Below, one piece after another: positions 29,281 to 39,340 of a stretch of DNA of 64,000 nucleotides (the first letter of the stretch is position 1; each line of letters starts with the position of its first letter). This DNA comes from Methylophilaceae bacterium (GTDB lineage Bacteria; Pseudomonadota; Gammaproteobacteria; Burkholderiales; Methylophilaceae). The stretch lies in assembly GCA_013141125.1 (NCBI GenBank), contig JABFRO010000001.1, positions 558,001 to 622,000 on the forward strand, in the 5' to 3' direction. The notes under the pieces are model-generated. The model saw only the letters and a program-made list of their open reading frames with translations, did not search any database and was not told the DNA's origin. The position numbers and the translations under genes were made by a program.

Positions 29281-29317
29281 AAAAAAAAGCGCGGGCTGTT
29301 GACAACCCACGCTTGTG
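29281..29317 (-). terminator. cbbM terminator
   Basis: On the minus strand AGCGTGGGTT / AGCCCGCGCT with a 6-base loop is followed by a run of eight T, 19 bases after the cbbM stop. Confidence 0.88.
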
Positions 29318-29335
29318 ATTCAAACAACTAGATGC

Positions 29336-30715
29336 TTATTTATGTACACCCAGCTTTTCACGCCATCCCGGGAATATCTTATCGGCATCGCCGGGGAAGG
29401 ACTCAAAGGCGCGGGCGAACTCTTTGTGTTCCTTGGCGAACTCAATCGGGTCAGCGCCTGCTTTCCAGCATTCATAAGATTGACGCAATGAAACAGCACC
29501 CGCTGCAGGACTGTCAATGTGGCCATAAGCACCGCCGCCAGAGGTGTTAATAACGTTGCCATGACCCAGGTTTTCAAAGAAGCCGGGTAGACGCAAGGCA
29601 TTCATGCCGCCAGAAATGATAGGCGTGGTGGGCTTCATTCCATGCCATTCCTGATGGTAGTAAGGGCCATCTGCGGAATCGCGCTCGATGATGTAGGCGA
29701 TATTGCGGTCATCCTTGCCTCCTTCCATTTTGCCGTAGCCCATAGTGCCGACGTGGATACCGGAAGCGCCTTGTAAGCGGGACATTTTAGCCAGCACAAA
29801 AGCCGTATAGCCGCGCACGGAAGAAGGCGAAGTGACGGCACCGTGGCCTGCGCGGTGATAATGCAGGTATTGTCCGGGGTATTGACGACGGGCAGTGGTA
29901 ATCATGCCGGGGCCACCAACATAGCCGTCAACCAGGAAGGCGACTTTGTTAGCATCCTGGCCAAAAGTTTCTAAAATATAGTCAGCGCGGGCGAGCATTT
30001 CATAATGGTCGTCGGCAGTGATGTTGGCAGAGAAAATTTTCGCTTGGCCAGTTTCATCCATGGCGCGTTTCATTGCGTCATAAACCAGCGGAATTACTTT
30101 TTTGGTTGGGCAGAATACTTGATTGCCTTGTGGTTCATCATTTTTGATGAAGTCACCACCCAGCCAGAATTGGTAAGCCGCTTTGGCAAACGGTTCTGGG
30201 CGCAGACCTAGCTTAGGTTTGATAATGGTGCCGGCAATATAACCGCCATTCACACGCGGACGACCTAGGATATCCCATAAATCCGTGATGTCTTTGGCCG
30301 GGCCGTCATATTGGCGCAACATGGACCAAGGCACGTAGAAATCCTGCATTTGCAGATGCTTGACATCGCCCATGCCTTGATTGTTACCAATCGCCAGCGT
30401 CAGGAACGATACCAGCATGGCGCGACCATCAGTGATATTGCGGTCAAACAGGTCATTCGGGTAAGCTACTTTCATCACACCTTTGGATTCGTCGATGAAA
30501 TACACCAGCGCGTCCACGCCCTTGGTGAAATCATCCGTGGTACTCACTTCCACATTGGTACCGGTAGAAGATTCTGCCGCAATGTGCGCCGCCACTTCCA
30601 AGTAGCCAAAACCCGTAGCAGGTTGCATGTGATAAGCCACCAGCACGTGCTTATCGCCCTTAATTAAATCCTCTTCCTTAAGACTTAAATCCGAATAACG
30701 TCCTGACTGATCCAT
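29336..30715 (-). CDS. cbbM: Form II ribulose-1,5-bisphosphate carboxylase/oxygenase
   Basis: 459 residues from [10 protein letters not shown]. This start has AGGAG 7 bases upstream and gives active-site numbering equal to the Rhodospirillum rubrum enzyme: Lys166 in TIIKPKLG, carbamylated Lys191, and Asp193 and Glu194 in [12 protein letters not shown]. Sequence and length are form II, which works as a dimer without a small subunit, and no cbbS is present. It fixes CO2 in the Calvin cycle; form II suits high CO2 and low O2. It is divergent from the LysR regulator cbbR, with a palindromic site between. No cbbQ/cbbO follows; the gene is closed by a terminator. An in-frame extension to 30763 was not chosen. 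Confidence 0.97.
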   Translation of the reverse strand: MDQSGRYSDLSLKEEDLIKGDKHVLVAYHMQPATGFGYLEVAAHIAAESSTGTNVEVSTTDDFTKGVDALVYFIDESKGVMKVAYPNDLFDRNITDGRAMLVSFLTLAIGNNQGMGDVKHLQMQDFYVPWSMLRQYDGPAKDITDLWDILGRPRVNGGYIAGTIIKPKLGLRPEPFAKAAYQFWLGGDFIKNDEPQGNQVFCPTKKVIPLVYDAMKRAMDETGQAKIFSANITADDHYEMLARADYILETFGQDANKVAFLVDGYVGGPGMITTARRQYPGQYLHYHRAGHGAVTSPSSVRGYTAFVLAKMSRLQGASGIHVGTMGYGKMEGGKDDRNIAYIIERDSADGPYYHQEWHGMKPTTPIISGGMNALRLPGFFENLGHGNVINTSGGGAYGHIDSPAAGAVSLRQSYECWKAGADPIEFAKEHKEFARAFESFPGDADKIFPGWREKLGVHK

Positions 30716-30868
30716 CACACTCTCCTCGTTAAAATTAATTTTTATGCCAAAATTTACTGCCAACTTTCGGGCTGGCTATAAACCCGCCCGCTTACGACAC
30801 CCACTGACTGACTACTCAGCGCACTATAGCAAGACTTAACCATAAGTAACATTCAAACTTTTTTATTG

Positions 30869-30894
30869 TTATGATAAGGTTTTACTTATTATAA
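30869..30894. promoter_or_regulatory. Probable CbbR operator
   Basis: The interrupted palindrome TTATxATAAG-6 bases-CTTATxATAA sits 13 bases before the cbbR start and 154 bases upstream of the cbbM start. LysR regulators bind such dyads with a T-N11-A core. Position between divergent cbbR and cbbM fits autorepression of cbbR and activation of cbbM. A half-site-like CATAAG at 30841 may be part of the activation region. Confidence 0.6.
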
Positions 30895-30906
30895 ACCGCT
30901 CAAAAT

Positions 30907-31860
30907 ATGCTGCATATCACTCTACGCCAACTTCACATTTTTGAAGCCGTTGCACACCACGCCAGCCATTCCCGTGCGGCAGAGCAACTGCATCTTACGC
31001 AACCCGCTGTCTCCATGCAAATCAAGCAACTGGAAGAAGCTATTGGTTTGCCGCTATTTGAGCAACTGGGCAAAAAAATCTATCTAACCGAAGCGGGAAA
31101 CGAGTTTTTGCACTACGCACGCAACATCCTGGATCAGCTGACCGAGGCAGAAAATGTGCTGACTGAAATGAAAGGCATGGGGCGCGGAAAACTATCCATC
31201 AGCGTGGCCAGCACCGCCAGCTATTTTGCCACGCAATTACTGGCTGAATTCTGCAAACGCTACCCAAAGGTTTCGGTGAGTTTAAATGTCACCAACCGAG
31301 AAACGCTGCTCAAACAATTGGCGCAAAATGAAATGGATATGGTCATCATGGGCAAGCCGCCGGAAGGCCTGGATTTGCAAGCCACTTCATTTATGGAAAA
31401 TCCGCTGGTCATTATCGCCGCTATCAACCATCCGCTGGCTAATACCAAGCACATTCCTCTCAGCCGCTTGCAGGAAGAAACCTTTTTGGTGCGTGAACAA
31501 GGCTCAGGCACCCGCATTGCCATGGAGCGTTTCTTCATCCAACAACATATCAAACTCACCACTGGCACTGAAATGAGCACCAACGAAGCCATCAAACAGG
31601 CGGTTCAGGCTGAAATGGGGCTGGGAATTTTATCCCTGCACACTGTGTCATTGGAGCTGGAAGCCAAGCGTCTGGTGGCGCTGGACGTGCAGTCCTTCCC
31701 CATACTGCGCGATTGGTACGTGGTGCATCGCATCGGAAAACGGCTTACCGCTACTGCGCAAATGTTCAAGGAATTCTTACTCAATGAAGGTGCGCAGATT
31801 GCACAAGCCAAAGGATTTAATTTAATGAATACCATCAGCAAAGTGGCACTTCAAGCATGA
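30907..31860 (+). CDS. cbbR: LysR-type regulator of RubisCO expression (CbbR)
   Basis: 317 residues. The N-terminal winged helix-turn-helix of the LysR family spans residues 5-65 (LRQLHIFEAVAHHASHSRAA, LTQPAVSMQIKQLEE). A periplasmic-binding-like effector domain follows (about 93-300). CbbR proteins activate Calvin-cycle operons in response to metabolites such as RuBP, ATP or NADPH. The assignment rests on LysR sequence type and its divergent position to cbbM. The stop overlaps the ATG of the next gene by 4 bases (ATGA). No strong ribosome site precedes the start. Confidence 0.9.
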   Translation: MLHITLRQLHIFEAVAHHASHSRAAEQLHLTQPAVSMQIKQLEEAIGLPLFEQLGKKIYLTEAGNEFLHYARNILDQLTEAENVLTEMKGMGRGKLSISVASTASYFATQLLAEFCKRYPKVSVSLNVTNRETLLKQLAQNEMDMVIMGKPPEGLDLQATSFMENPLVIIAAINHPLANTKHIPLSRLQEETFLVREQGSGTRIAMERFFIQQHIKLTTGTEMSTNEAIKQAVQAEMGLGILSLHTVSLELEAKRLVALDVQSFPILRDWYVVHRIGKRLTATAQMFKEFLLNEGAQIAQAKGFNLMNTISKVALQA

Positions 31861-32339
31861 AATCAAACACTTTTATTGCCGCTGCTATCTGGCTGGCTTT
31901 GTTTGCAGGAGTTATCTGGATGGCAGATAAGGTGCTAAACCCCAACAAGGCAGAAGTATTGGGCAATGCAAAAACCGTGGTTTTGCAACGCGATCCCAGC
32001 GGACATTATCGTGCCGAGGCCTTAATTAATGGCATCAAGGCGGATGTGTTGGTGGATACCGGGGCGACGGGGGTTGCCATTTCACAGAAACTGGCGGATA
32101 GCCTGGGGCTTAGCAGCAATGCCGCCATCAGTACGACCACCGCCAATGGCCAAGCCGTCAGCTATTTGCTACGCCTCGCCAGCGTAAAGCTCGGCGGCAT
32201 AGAAGCTAAAGATGTGGCAGCCACCATCACTCCGGGGCTGGAAGGGGAAGCTTTGCTCGGCATGTCGTTTCTCAGCCGCATGGATATACGCTTGTATAAA
32301 GGCGAAATGACGATTAAACAGGTTGAAGTGGATGATTGA
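31857..32339 (+). CDS. Retropepsin-like clan AA aspartic protease
   Basis: 160 residues. A single N-terminal membrane helix (about 6-25) is followed by a periplasmic retropepsin-like domain. The catalytic motif is VLVDTGATGVAIS (Asp65 region), and the flap and C-terminal hydrophobic GMSFL motif are in family order. It matches the TIGR02281-type bacterial aspartyl protease, which works as a dimer. The ATG overlaps the cbbR stop, so it is translated from the cbbR transcript. Its link to carbon fixation is not known, and its substrate is unassigned. Confidence 0.82.
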   Translation: MKSNTFIAAAIWLALFAGVIWMADKVLNPNKAEVLGNAKTVVLQRDPSGHYRAEALINGIKADVLVDTGATGVAISQKLADSLGLSSNAAISTTTANGQAVSYLLRLASVKLGGIEAKDVAATITPGLEGEALLGMSFLSRMDIRLYKGEMTIKQVEVDD

Positions 32340-32420
32340 GCGCATCAAAAGCAAACAGCCTCGAAATTTAGTAGCGTAAATGTTAGCATCCACAACTATC
32401 GGCTTTTATAAAGAACCTCT

Positions 32421-33485
32421 ATGCAACCCATTATCTCCCCCGCGTTCTCCGGCCTTGAACATCTCGCCACTGCGGTTATTTTGCTGGATAAATCGCGCCG
32501 TGTGGTTTATGCCAACCCGGGAGCAGAAGTGGTATTTGAGTTAAGCGCCAAGCAAATTACCGGTTTGCCTTTGTCACAGGTATTTATTAGCTGCGAGGCG
32601 TTAAATGCGGCGGTTGAACATGCGATTGAAAGCCATAGTCCCTATCGTGAGCACGAATTTGGCATCACCACCTTGCGCCAGCATAGCTTGTTTGTTACCT
32701 GCACATTAACCCCGGTTGATTTACCCCCTGCCAGTCTATTGCTGGAATTTCAACCCATGGATCAGAAGCTGAGAGTGGCGCGCGAAGAGCGTATGTTGAC
32801 GCAGCAACAAGCTAATGCGGAGCTATTACGCAATCTGGCGCATGAAATTCGTAACCCGCTAGGTGGTTTGCGCGGAGCGGCACAATTGCTGGAGCACGAG
32901 CTGACACTACCTGAACTGCGTGAATACACCCAGGTCATCATTAATGAAGCCGATCGTTTACAATCGCTGATGGATAGATTGATGGTGCCGCACCGTGTAC
33001 CCAAATACGAACCCACCAATATCCATGAAGTATTGGAACGCGTGCGTAGCCTGTTATTGGCAGAATCCCCGCAAGGGGTAGAAATTCAGCGCGACTATGA
33101 CACCAGCCTGCCGGACATAATCGGCGATAGAGAAAAACTGATTCAAGCGGTACTCAATATTGCACGTAATGCAGTGCAGGCCATGTGCAACCAAGGCCAG
33201 ATTATTTTTCGCACGCGTGCCGAGCGCCAAGTCACTTTAGCTAAAAAATGCTATCGCGTTGCCATCAAACTGGAAATTATTGATAACGGCCCCGGCATAC
33301 CGGCAGAAATTCGCGAACGTATTTTCTACCCTCTGGTTTCAGGCCGCGAAGGTGGCACCGGTTTGGGCTTAACCCTGGCGCAAACATTTATAACCCAGCA
33401 TCATGGCATGATAGAGTGCGATAGCGAAGCTGGCCGTACCTGCTTTACCATTATACTTCCCATTGAAAACCCCACTAAAAAATAG
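32421..33485 (+). CDS. glnL: Nitrogen regulation sensor kinase NtrB (GlnL)
   Basis: 354 residues. A PAS domain (about 10-110), a HisKA dimerisation domain with the phosphorylated His141 (NLAHEIRNPLGG), then a HATPase domain with N, G1 and G2 boxes (NIARNAVQAM, IDNGPGIP, GGTGLGLTLA). No membrane helix is present, so it is cytoplasmic as expected for NtrB. It phosphorylates or dephosphorylates NtrC under control of PII. ntrC follows 79 bases later on the same strand; glnA is not in the window. Confidence 0.93.
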   Translation: MQPIISPAFSGLEHLATAVILLDKSRRVVYANPGAEVVFELSAKQITGLPLSQVFISCEALNAAVEHAIESHSPYREHEFGITTLRQHSLFVTCTLTPVDLPPASLLLEFQPMDQKLRVAREERMLTQQQANAELLRNLAHEIRNPLGGLRGAAQLLEHELTLPELREYTQVIINEADRLQSLMDRLMVPHRVPKYEPTNIHEVLERVRSLLLAESPQGVEIQRDYDTSLPDIIGDREKLIQAVLNIARNAVQAMCNQGQIIFRTRAERQVTLAKKCYRVAIKLEIIDNGPGIPAEIRERIFYPLVSGREGGTGLGLTLAQTFITQHHGMIECDSEAGRTCFTIILPIENPTKK

Positions 33486-33564
33486 AGTAGCCACTCATGC
33501 TAACGACACAAAACCTGGCACAAACGACCCAACCAAATTTAGGCAAACGCTATTTAGGCAAACT

Positions 33565-34962
33565 ATGAAACTCATGAAACCCGTTTGGATTATTGATGAT
33601 GACCGCTCCATACGCTGGGTATTTGAAAAAGCGCTAACGCGCGCTGATTTGGCATTTAAAACCTTTGCCTCCGTAGCGGAAGCTTTAAACGCGCTGGAAC
33701 ATGAACAACCACAAGTAGTAGTCAGCGATATTCGCATGCCCAACGGCTCCGGGCTGGATTTTTTGCAAGTCATGAAAGAGCGCTTGCCCGATACTCCAGT
33801 CATTATCATGACCGCCTACTCGGATTTGGAAAGCGCTGTGGCGGCTTTTCAGGGCGGCGCATTTGAATATCTGGCCAAGCCTTTTGATGTCGATCAGGCC
33901 ATAGAAGTTATTCGCCGTGCGGTGGATGAAAGTCTGCGTCAGATCACCGAAACCATAGCGCTGGAAGCCACCCCGGAAATCATCGGTCAGGCACCCGCCA
34001 TGCAGGAAGTATTCCGGGCGATTGGCCGTTTGAGTCGCTCCCACGCCACCGTATTAATTAATGGAGAATCCGGCACGGGTAAAGAGCTGGTCGCCAGCGC
34101 CCTGCACCGCCATAGTCCGCGTGCAGAACAACCTTTTATCGCCATTAACACGGCAGCGATTCCCAAAGACTTGCTGGAATCCGAACTGTTTGGTCATGAA
34201 CGCGGCGCGTTTACCGGCGCACAAGCGGCGCGGCGCGGACGCTTTGAACAAGCCGATGGCGGCACTTTGTTTCTGGATGAAATTGGTGACATGCCATCCG
34301 ACCTGCAAACGCGCTTGCTGCGTGTTTTGTGTGATGGCCAGTTCTACCGCGTCGGCGGTCATCAGCCGGTTAAAGTGGATGTGCGTATCATCGCGGCTAC
34401 CCATCAGGATCTGGAAGAACGCGTCAAACAAGGTTTGTTCCGTGAAGACTTGTTCCATAGACTGAATGTGATTCGCCTGCGCCTGCCCGCCTTGCGCGAA
34501 CGCCGCGAAGATATTCCCTTGCTGGTCAAACATTTTTTACAACACAGCGCACAAGAGCTGGGCGTGGAAACCAAACAACCTTCGGACGCAGCCTTGCGCT
34601 ATCTGGCCACCCTGGGCTGGAGTGGCAATGTCAGACAACTGGAAAACGTCTGTCACTGGCTCACGGTAATGGCTCCCGGGCAGCATATTGATGTATCGGA
34701 TTTGCCGCCAGAGCTAAAGGAAAACACCGACAAATCTGCCAACAGCATCTCCTGGCAAGAGGCACTGGGCAATGAAGTGATGAATGCGTTGCTGCGCGGC
34801 GAACAAAATATGCTGGAAACCCGCACTCAGGAATTTGAACGCATATTAATCAGCAAAGCCCTGCAGCACACTGGCGGCCGCCGTATTGAAGCCGCCACCC
34901 AGCTGGGCATGGGGCGCAACACCATCAGCCGCAAAATTCAGGAACTGGGCATAGAAGAATAA
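33565..34962 (+). CDS. glnG: Nitrogen regulation response regulator NtrC
   Basis: 465 residues from the ATG at 33565; an ATG 9 bases later is also possible. A receiver domain with phospho-acceptor Asp55 ([13 protein letters not shown]) is followed by an AAA+ sigma-54 activation domain. That domain carries Walker A GESGTGKE, the sigma-54 contact loop GAFTGA and Walker [13 protein letters not shown] Fis-type helix-turn-helix ends the protein ([20 protein letters not shown]). It activates nitrogen-scavenging genes from RpoN promoters when phosphorylated by NtrB. Translation farther upstream would add residues unlike the family. Confidence 0.95.
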   Translation: MKLMKPVWIIDDDRSIRWVFEKALTRADLAFKTFASVAEALNALEHEQPQVVVSDIRMPNGSGLDFLQVMKERLPDTPVIIMTAYSDLESAVAAFQGGAFEYLAKPFDVDQAIEVIRRAVDESLRQITETIALEATPEIIGQAPAMQEVFRAIGRLSRSHATVLINGESGTGKELVASALHRHSPRAEQPFIAINTAAIPKDLLESELFGHERGAFTGAQAARRGRFEQADGGTLFLDEIGDMPSDLQTRLLRVLCDGQFYRVGGHQPVKVDVRIIAATHQDLEERVKQGLFREDLFHRLNVIRLRLPALRERREDIPLLVKHFLQHSAQELGVETKQPSDAALRYLATLGWSGNVRQLENVCHWLTVMAPGQHIDVSDLPPELKENTDKSANSISWQEALGNEVMNALLRGEQNMLETRTQEFERILISKALQHTGGRRIEAATQLGMGRNTISRKIQELGIEE

Positions 34963-35378
34963 TAGTTGAGTAACTGCATGCCGTTACCCACTCCTGAATC
35001 AGTACCACAATGTGGATGGTACTGAAAAAACTCGGCCACTCTATTATTTCTAATCCTGACTATTTTAGCTACATAACCTGTTGTCGCAAAAGCACAATTG
35101 TAAAATTAGCAGTGTCGCAACCAGGCGACAAGCGCTATAATCAGCCCACTTTAGCAAAATGGTAATACTACAGCCTGAACTGCCATGCCGTCGATAATCA
35201 CAAGGATGGCCTGGCCTATCTCTTACAATGCGCTGGCTTTCAGCCAGCCATCGCCCCACAGCCCTAGCCCCAAGAGACGAGGTATTGAACCTGCAGAGAT
35301 TAAATAGCAACGATTATGATTTAATGGAAGTACCCACAAGTTATAATGGCGGGTTTACATCATTAGCCTTTATCGTCC
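34963..35378. other. Gene-free stretch upstream of prfC
   Basis: 416 bases with no supported gene. It contains a 7-bp hairpin GCTGGCT / AGCCAGC at 35232-35248 and TATAAT strings at 35136 and 35342, neither with a good -35. The length is unusual for this compact region; an unrecognised small RNA or leader cannot be excluded. Confidence 0.4.
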
Positions 35379-36953
35379 ATGAGCACGCTTGCAGAAGAAA
35401 TCAAACGCCGCCGCACCTTCGCCATCATCTCGCACCCGGATGCCGGTAAAACCACCCTCACCGAAAAACTGCTGTGGTTCGGCGGTGCTATTCAAGTGGC
35501 AGGTGAAGTACGCGCGCGCAAAGCCTCGCGCCATGCGACATCGGACTGGATGGAGTTGGAAAAGCAACGCGGCATTTCAGTCACCTCCTCCGTCATGCAA
35601 TTCCCTTATCGCGAATGCGTTATCAATCTGCTGGACACTCCAGGCCATGATGACTTTTCCGAAGATACTTATCGTACCCTGACTGCCGTGGATTCTGCGG
35701 TAATGGTGATAGATTCAGTCAACGGTGTGGAAACGCAAACCATCAAGCTGCTCAATGTGTGCCGTATGCGCGATACGCCCATCATCACTTATATCAACAA
35801 GCTGGATCGTGAAGGCAAAGCGCCGATTGATCTGCTGGATGAAATTGAATCGACGCTGGGCATGCAATGCGCACCTATGACCTGGCCTATCGGCATGGGT
35901 AAGGGCTTTCGTGGCGTTTATCATTTATATAATGACAGCATTGCCTTTTTTGATCCGCACGCGGATAAAGGCACGTCCGAAGTGATTAAGGGGCTGGATA
36001 ACCCCAGGCTGGATGAGCTGATTGGCCGCCAAGCCGCTGAATTGCGTACGGATATCGAGCTGGTACGTGGCGCTTCGCATACGTTTGATTCTGCGGCTTA
36101 TTTATCCGGTAAGCAAACGCCGGTGTTTTTTGGTTCGGCCGCCAATAACTTTGGGGTGCAATCCTTGCTGGATGCGGTGGTGGAGCTTTCTCCTGACCCA
36201 CTGCCACGCAATACAGCTACGCGCACGGTAACGCCTGAAGAGCCTAAATTCTCCGGTTTTGTGTTCAAGATTCAGGCCAATATGGATCCAAAACACCGTG
36301 ATCGTATTGCCTTTTTACGCGTATGTGCCGGTCGCTTTGAGCGCGGCATGAAGATCAAGCAAGTGGCGACAGGCAAGCTGATGGCGGTGAATAATGCCAT
36401 TACCTTCATGGCGCAAGACCGCAACACCACGGATGAAGCCTATGCCGGTGACATCATCGGCATTCCCAATCATGGCACAGTAAAACTGGGCGATACCTTT
36501 ACCGAGAACGAAGATCTGAAATTTACCGGCATACCGTCATTTGCCCCGGAATTTTTCCGCCGCGCGCGTCTAAAAAACCCTTTGAAGATGAAACAACTGC
36601 AAAAAGGCCTGCAACAACTGGCTGAAGAAGGCGCTTCGCAATTATTCCGTCCCTTGCAAAGCAATGACATGATTCTGGGCGCGGTGGGCATCTTGCAGTT
36701 TGATGTGGTGGCACACAGGCTAGAGTTTGAGTATGGCGTTGATGTGGTGTTTGAGCCGTATGATTGCTCTACAGCAAGATGGCTAAGAGGCTCGGATGCT
36801 GATCTTAAAGCCATTGCCGACAAATACGGCTTCAATGTCGCGCTGGATGGTGCCGGTGAATATGTCTATCTAGCACCCAATCGCGTAAATCTGCAAATGG
36901 CACAAGAGCGCTACCCGGATATTAAATTTTTGGAAACGCGCGAGATTTTTTAA
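35379..36953 (+). CDS. prfC: Peptide chain release factor 3
   Basis: 524 residues. A translational GTPase with G1 SHPDAGKTT (18-26), switch [16 protein letters not shown] and G4 NKLD. It then has the RF3-type domain II and III sequence ([20 protein letters not shown]). RF3 recycles RF1 and RF2 from the ribosome after peptide release. Length is close to the E. coli protein (529). It stands as a single gene, convergent with epsA, and shares a long terminator with it. Confidence 0.96.
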   Translation: MSTLAEEIKRRRTFAIISHPDAGKTTLTEKLLWFGGAIQVAGEVRARKASRHATSDWMELEKQRGISVTSSVMQFPYRECVINLLDTPGHDDFSEDTYRTLTAVDSAVMVIDSVNGVETQTIKLLNVCRMRDTPIITYINKLDREGKAPIDLLDEIESTLGMQCAPMTWPIGMGKGFRGVYHLYNDSIAFFDPHADKGTSEVIKGLDNPRLDELIGRQAAELRTDIELVRGASHTFDSAAYLSGKQTPVFFGSAANNFGVQSLLDAVVELSPDPLPRNTATRTVTPEEPKFSGFVFKIQANMDPKHRDRIAFLRVCAGRFERGMKIKQVATGKLMAVNNAITFMAQDRNTTDEAYAGDIIGIPNHGTVKLGDTFTENEDLKFTGIPSFAPEFFRRARLKNPLKMKQLQKGLQQLAEEGASQLFRPLQSNDMILGAVGILQFDVVAHRLEFEYGVDVVFEPYDCSTARWLRGSDADLKAIADKYGFNVALDGAGEYVYLAPNRVNLQMAQERYPDIKFLETREIF

Positions 36954-36970
36954 AATCTGCAAGTTATGTT

Positions 36971-37023
36971 AATTAGCTTTTTAGCTCGGCCTTATCAAAC
37001 ATGAAGCTAAAAAGCTAATTTTT
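36971..37023. terminator. Shared terminator of prfC and epsA
   Basis: A perfect 16-bp stem, AATTAGCTTTTTAGCT / AGCTAAAAAGCTAATT, with an 18-base loop. Its right arm contains the last codons and stop of the convergent epsA gene. Confidence 0.8.
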
Positions 37024-37855
37024 GCATACCCACGCTGATTGATTTGTTGGCTATTGCATTTGCATGCTGCCGTCTTTCAGTTTTTGCAACTGCTTGCGCA
37101 CGGCTGGTAACGTCCAGCTTTTTAAAAATGCGCTGTAGATGATTTTTGACCGTAAACTCACTAATATCAAGAATAGCACCTATCTCGGAATTGGTTTTTC
37201 CTTTGCGTACCCACATCATGATTTCAGATTCCCGCGAACTCATTTCGGAAGATGTCTCGACTTCCGTCACCCTTCTTTCAATAAAAGTTTCGACTTTAGG
37301 CAGTTGATTGGCTAAATGAGCGACTTGTCGTAATGAACTATCGATATAGGGCAACAACAATTCAAATACATTTTTTTTGTCTGCATAGTGAACATTCTCT
37401 TTGCTTAACAGAACATAAAGGCAATCGTGGCGACCTCTAAAGTCCTTGATTGCATGAACAAAAGCATATTTCATTTCACTAAAGTGACCATCAACCACTT
37501 CGCAAGTAACACCTTTTTTACTCCCAACCGCTTTCCCTTGCTTTATATCCAGCAAGAATGGCACACGATTACCGCCTATCCAATCATTGAATAAATACTT
37601 CAAGAAAACGGTCAGGTGATCACTATTAATATTTTCAGTTCGGATACCGGGTATTGCTGAAATTACATCAAAGTAAATCAACCCAAGAGAAAAATCACCC
37701 CAAGCGGCGATCATTATATCGTGGGGTAAAAACTGTTGTAGCCGTCCTTGCACCCAAAGAAACAGTTCATAATGCGAGTTTACTTTTAATGAGTCTTGCA
37801 AAAGCGCCATGAACTGAATGTGTTCTTCGTTGCTAAAATTATCAAGCTGCAACAT
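37007..37855 (-). CDS. epsA: EpsA-type LuxR regulator (exopolysaccharide/PEP-CTERM)
   Basis: 282 residues. The N-terminal about 200 residues resemble the sensory domain of EpsA proteins (HYELFLWVQGRLQQFLPHDI, FLKYLFNDWIGG). This domain is related in layout to, but distinct from, autoinducer-binding domains. The C-terminus is a LuxR helix-turn-helix (SSRESEIMMWVRKGKTNSEI, then DISEFTVKNHLQRIFKKLDV). EpsA regulates exopolysaccharide genes in Methylobacillus and accompanies the XrtB exosortase system. No exosortase or eps gene is next to it here, but two PEP-CTERM proteins are at 15-17 kb. Symbol given by family resemblance. Confidence 0.68.
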   Translation of the reverse strand: MLQLDNFSNEEHIQFMALLQDSLKVNSHYELFLWVQGRLQQFLPHDIMIAAWGDFSLGLIYFDVISAIPGIRTENINSDHLTVFLKYLFNDWIGGNRVPFLLDIKQGKAVGSKKGVTCEVVDGHFSEMKYAFVHAIKDFRGRHDCLYVLLSKENVHYADKKNVFELLLPYIDSSLRQVAHLANQLPKVETFIERRVTEVETSSEMSSRESEIMMWVRKGKTNSEIGAILDISEFTVKNHLQRIFKKLDVTSRAQAVAKTERRQHANAIANKSISVGMQKLAF

Positions 37856-38072
37856 ATATCCTTCGCACTCCTGTGGTGATTAATTCCAATTTTTATTCAA
37901 GATAAGACTAGGTGCAAAAACGTATCATCTTGAATACCACTTGGAATAACTCGATTGAACCGTTTAAACAACGCTGTACTACCAACGGTATTTCGGTCAA
38001 AAAACCACTAAATTTAGTGCTTGGGATAAATTCAAATCTGCCTGACTAAAAATTACAAGACATTTCAATTAC

Positions 38073-39269
38073 TCAATAAATCAGACTTTTTCTCCACAAA
38101 TGGCTTTTGCGAATCAATATCCAACCCACAACTAAATATCCAGCCATTGCCAAAGCCAAACCTGAAGGATGAAACCATACCAAAGGCACAATCAAACCTG
38201 CAGATACGGTAGACAATAACATTTGAATAAACGCTTGACCGGAGGCAGCGGTACCGCGTATTTTGGGGTGTCTATCCAGCGAAGCCAAAGATAGTACCGG
38301 CATAGCGAATGCCATGCCTATATTGAATAATGCGACTGGCGCAATGTTATAAAGCGGATTTGCTGGCAATGCAAAACAAATAATTACATTAAACAACCCC
38401 ATCGTCGCCATCCACGCATAGGCAAGCAGGAGTATTTTGTTCTGAGCATACTTTCCAGCAACGCGTCGGGCAAGATATGAACCTAGCACCATACCGCACA
38501 CCGTAGGAATAAACATCCAGCCAAATTGATGTTGATTTAATCCCAGATGCTTCACCAAAAAAACCGGGCTAGCTAACACGTATATAAAAAAACCGGCGAA
38601 ATTTGCACTTAACGCAAATACAAGTCGGCAGTATTCAGCATCACTAAAAATTTCATGGTAACTTTTCATGACTTGGCTTATTGACAGTGGTAGTCGCTTC
38701 TCAGCTGGCATGGTTTCAGGTAAGTAAGTGACAGTCGCCCATAAGGTGAGGGCTGCATAAGCGGCTAGAAAAATAAAAATAATCTGCCAATGAATACCTA
38801 GTAAAACACCACCAATTACCGGCGCTACGGCGGGTGCAATGCCAAATAGCATCTGCACAGTCGCCATCACACGCTGTGCCTGAGCACCTGCAAACAAATC
38901 ACGCACCATGGCACGCGCCACTACATTGCCTGCACCGCCGGATAACCCCTGCAAAATGCGAAAAAACCATAAAGTTTCAACATTCTGCGCAAACGCACAA
39001 CCAATAGAAGCCAGTACAAAAATTCCCAGCCCCCATTTGATGGTGGTGATGCGCCCGATGGCATCAGAAATAGCGCCATGCCAAAGTGTCATCAACGCAT
39101 AGGGCAGTAAATAAAAAGTGAGGCTTTGCTGAATATCTACAGTGCTACCATGCAAATCGTACTCTAGCGTGGGAAAAGCAGGCAGATAGGTATCAATGGC
39201 AAAGGGGGCGAGAGCAGCAAGCGCTGCCAACACGTAAACAAATAAATTGGAGGATGATTTCATTGACAT
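38073..39269 (-). CDS. Bcr/CflA-family drug-resistance MFS transporter
   Basis: 398 residues from the ATG at 39269; a TTG 6 bases upstream is possible. About twelve hydrophobic helices are seen, with the Bcr/CflA start FAIDTYLPAFPTLEYDL. A motif A-like loop (WHGAISDAIGRITTIKWGL) lies between helices 2 and 3. Proton-driven efflux of small drugs or metabolites is the family role; the substrate is not known. It is on the same strand as, and 71 bases downstream of, pqqE, so read-through from the PQQ operon is possible. Export of PQQ itself would be speculation. Confidence 0.82.
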   Translation of the reverse strand: MSMKSSSNLFVYVLAALAALAPFAIDTYLPAFPTLEYDLHGSTVDIQQSLTFYLLPYALMTLWHGAISDAIGRITTIKWGLGIFVLASIGCAFAQNVETLWFFRILQGLSGGAGNVVARAMVRDLFAGAQAQRVMATVQMLFGIAPAVAPVIGGVLLGIHWQIIFIFLAAYAALTLWATVTYLPETMPAEKRLPLSISQVMKSYHEIFSDAEYCRLVFALSANFAGFFIYVLASPVFLVKHLGLNQHQFGWMFIPTVCGMVLGSYLARRVAGKYAQNKILLLAYAWMATMGLFNVIICFALPANPLYNIAPVALFNIGMAFAMPVLSLASLDRHPKIRGTAASGQAFIQMLLSTVSAGLIVPLVWFHPSGLALAMAGYLVVGWILIRKSHLWRKSLIY

Positions 39270-39340
39270 GCTCAAAAATTAACTGCAAAAAAAAGCGCAC
39301 GATATACGTGCGCATTGATTGTAAACGCTATTGGAGTTTA

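Noticed and set aside
29336-30763. Upstream in-frame extension of cbbM to 30763
   Set aside because: The start at 30715 has AGGAG 7 bases upstream and gives exact form II active-site numbering (Lys191, Asp193, Glu194); the extra 16 residues are atypical.
35090-35310. tRNA or other known structured RNA upstream of prfC
   Set aside because: No cloverleaf, acceptor stem or T-loop sequence could be drawn; only a small hairpin is present.
37007-37855. LuxR-type quorum-sensing receptor
   Set aside because: The N-terminal domain looks like EpsA, not like an acyl-homoserine-lactone domain, and no luxI-like gene is near.
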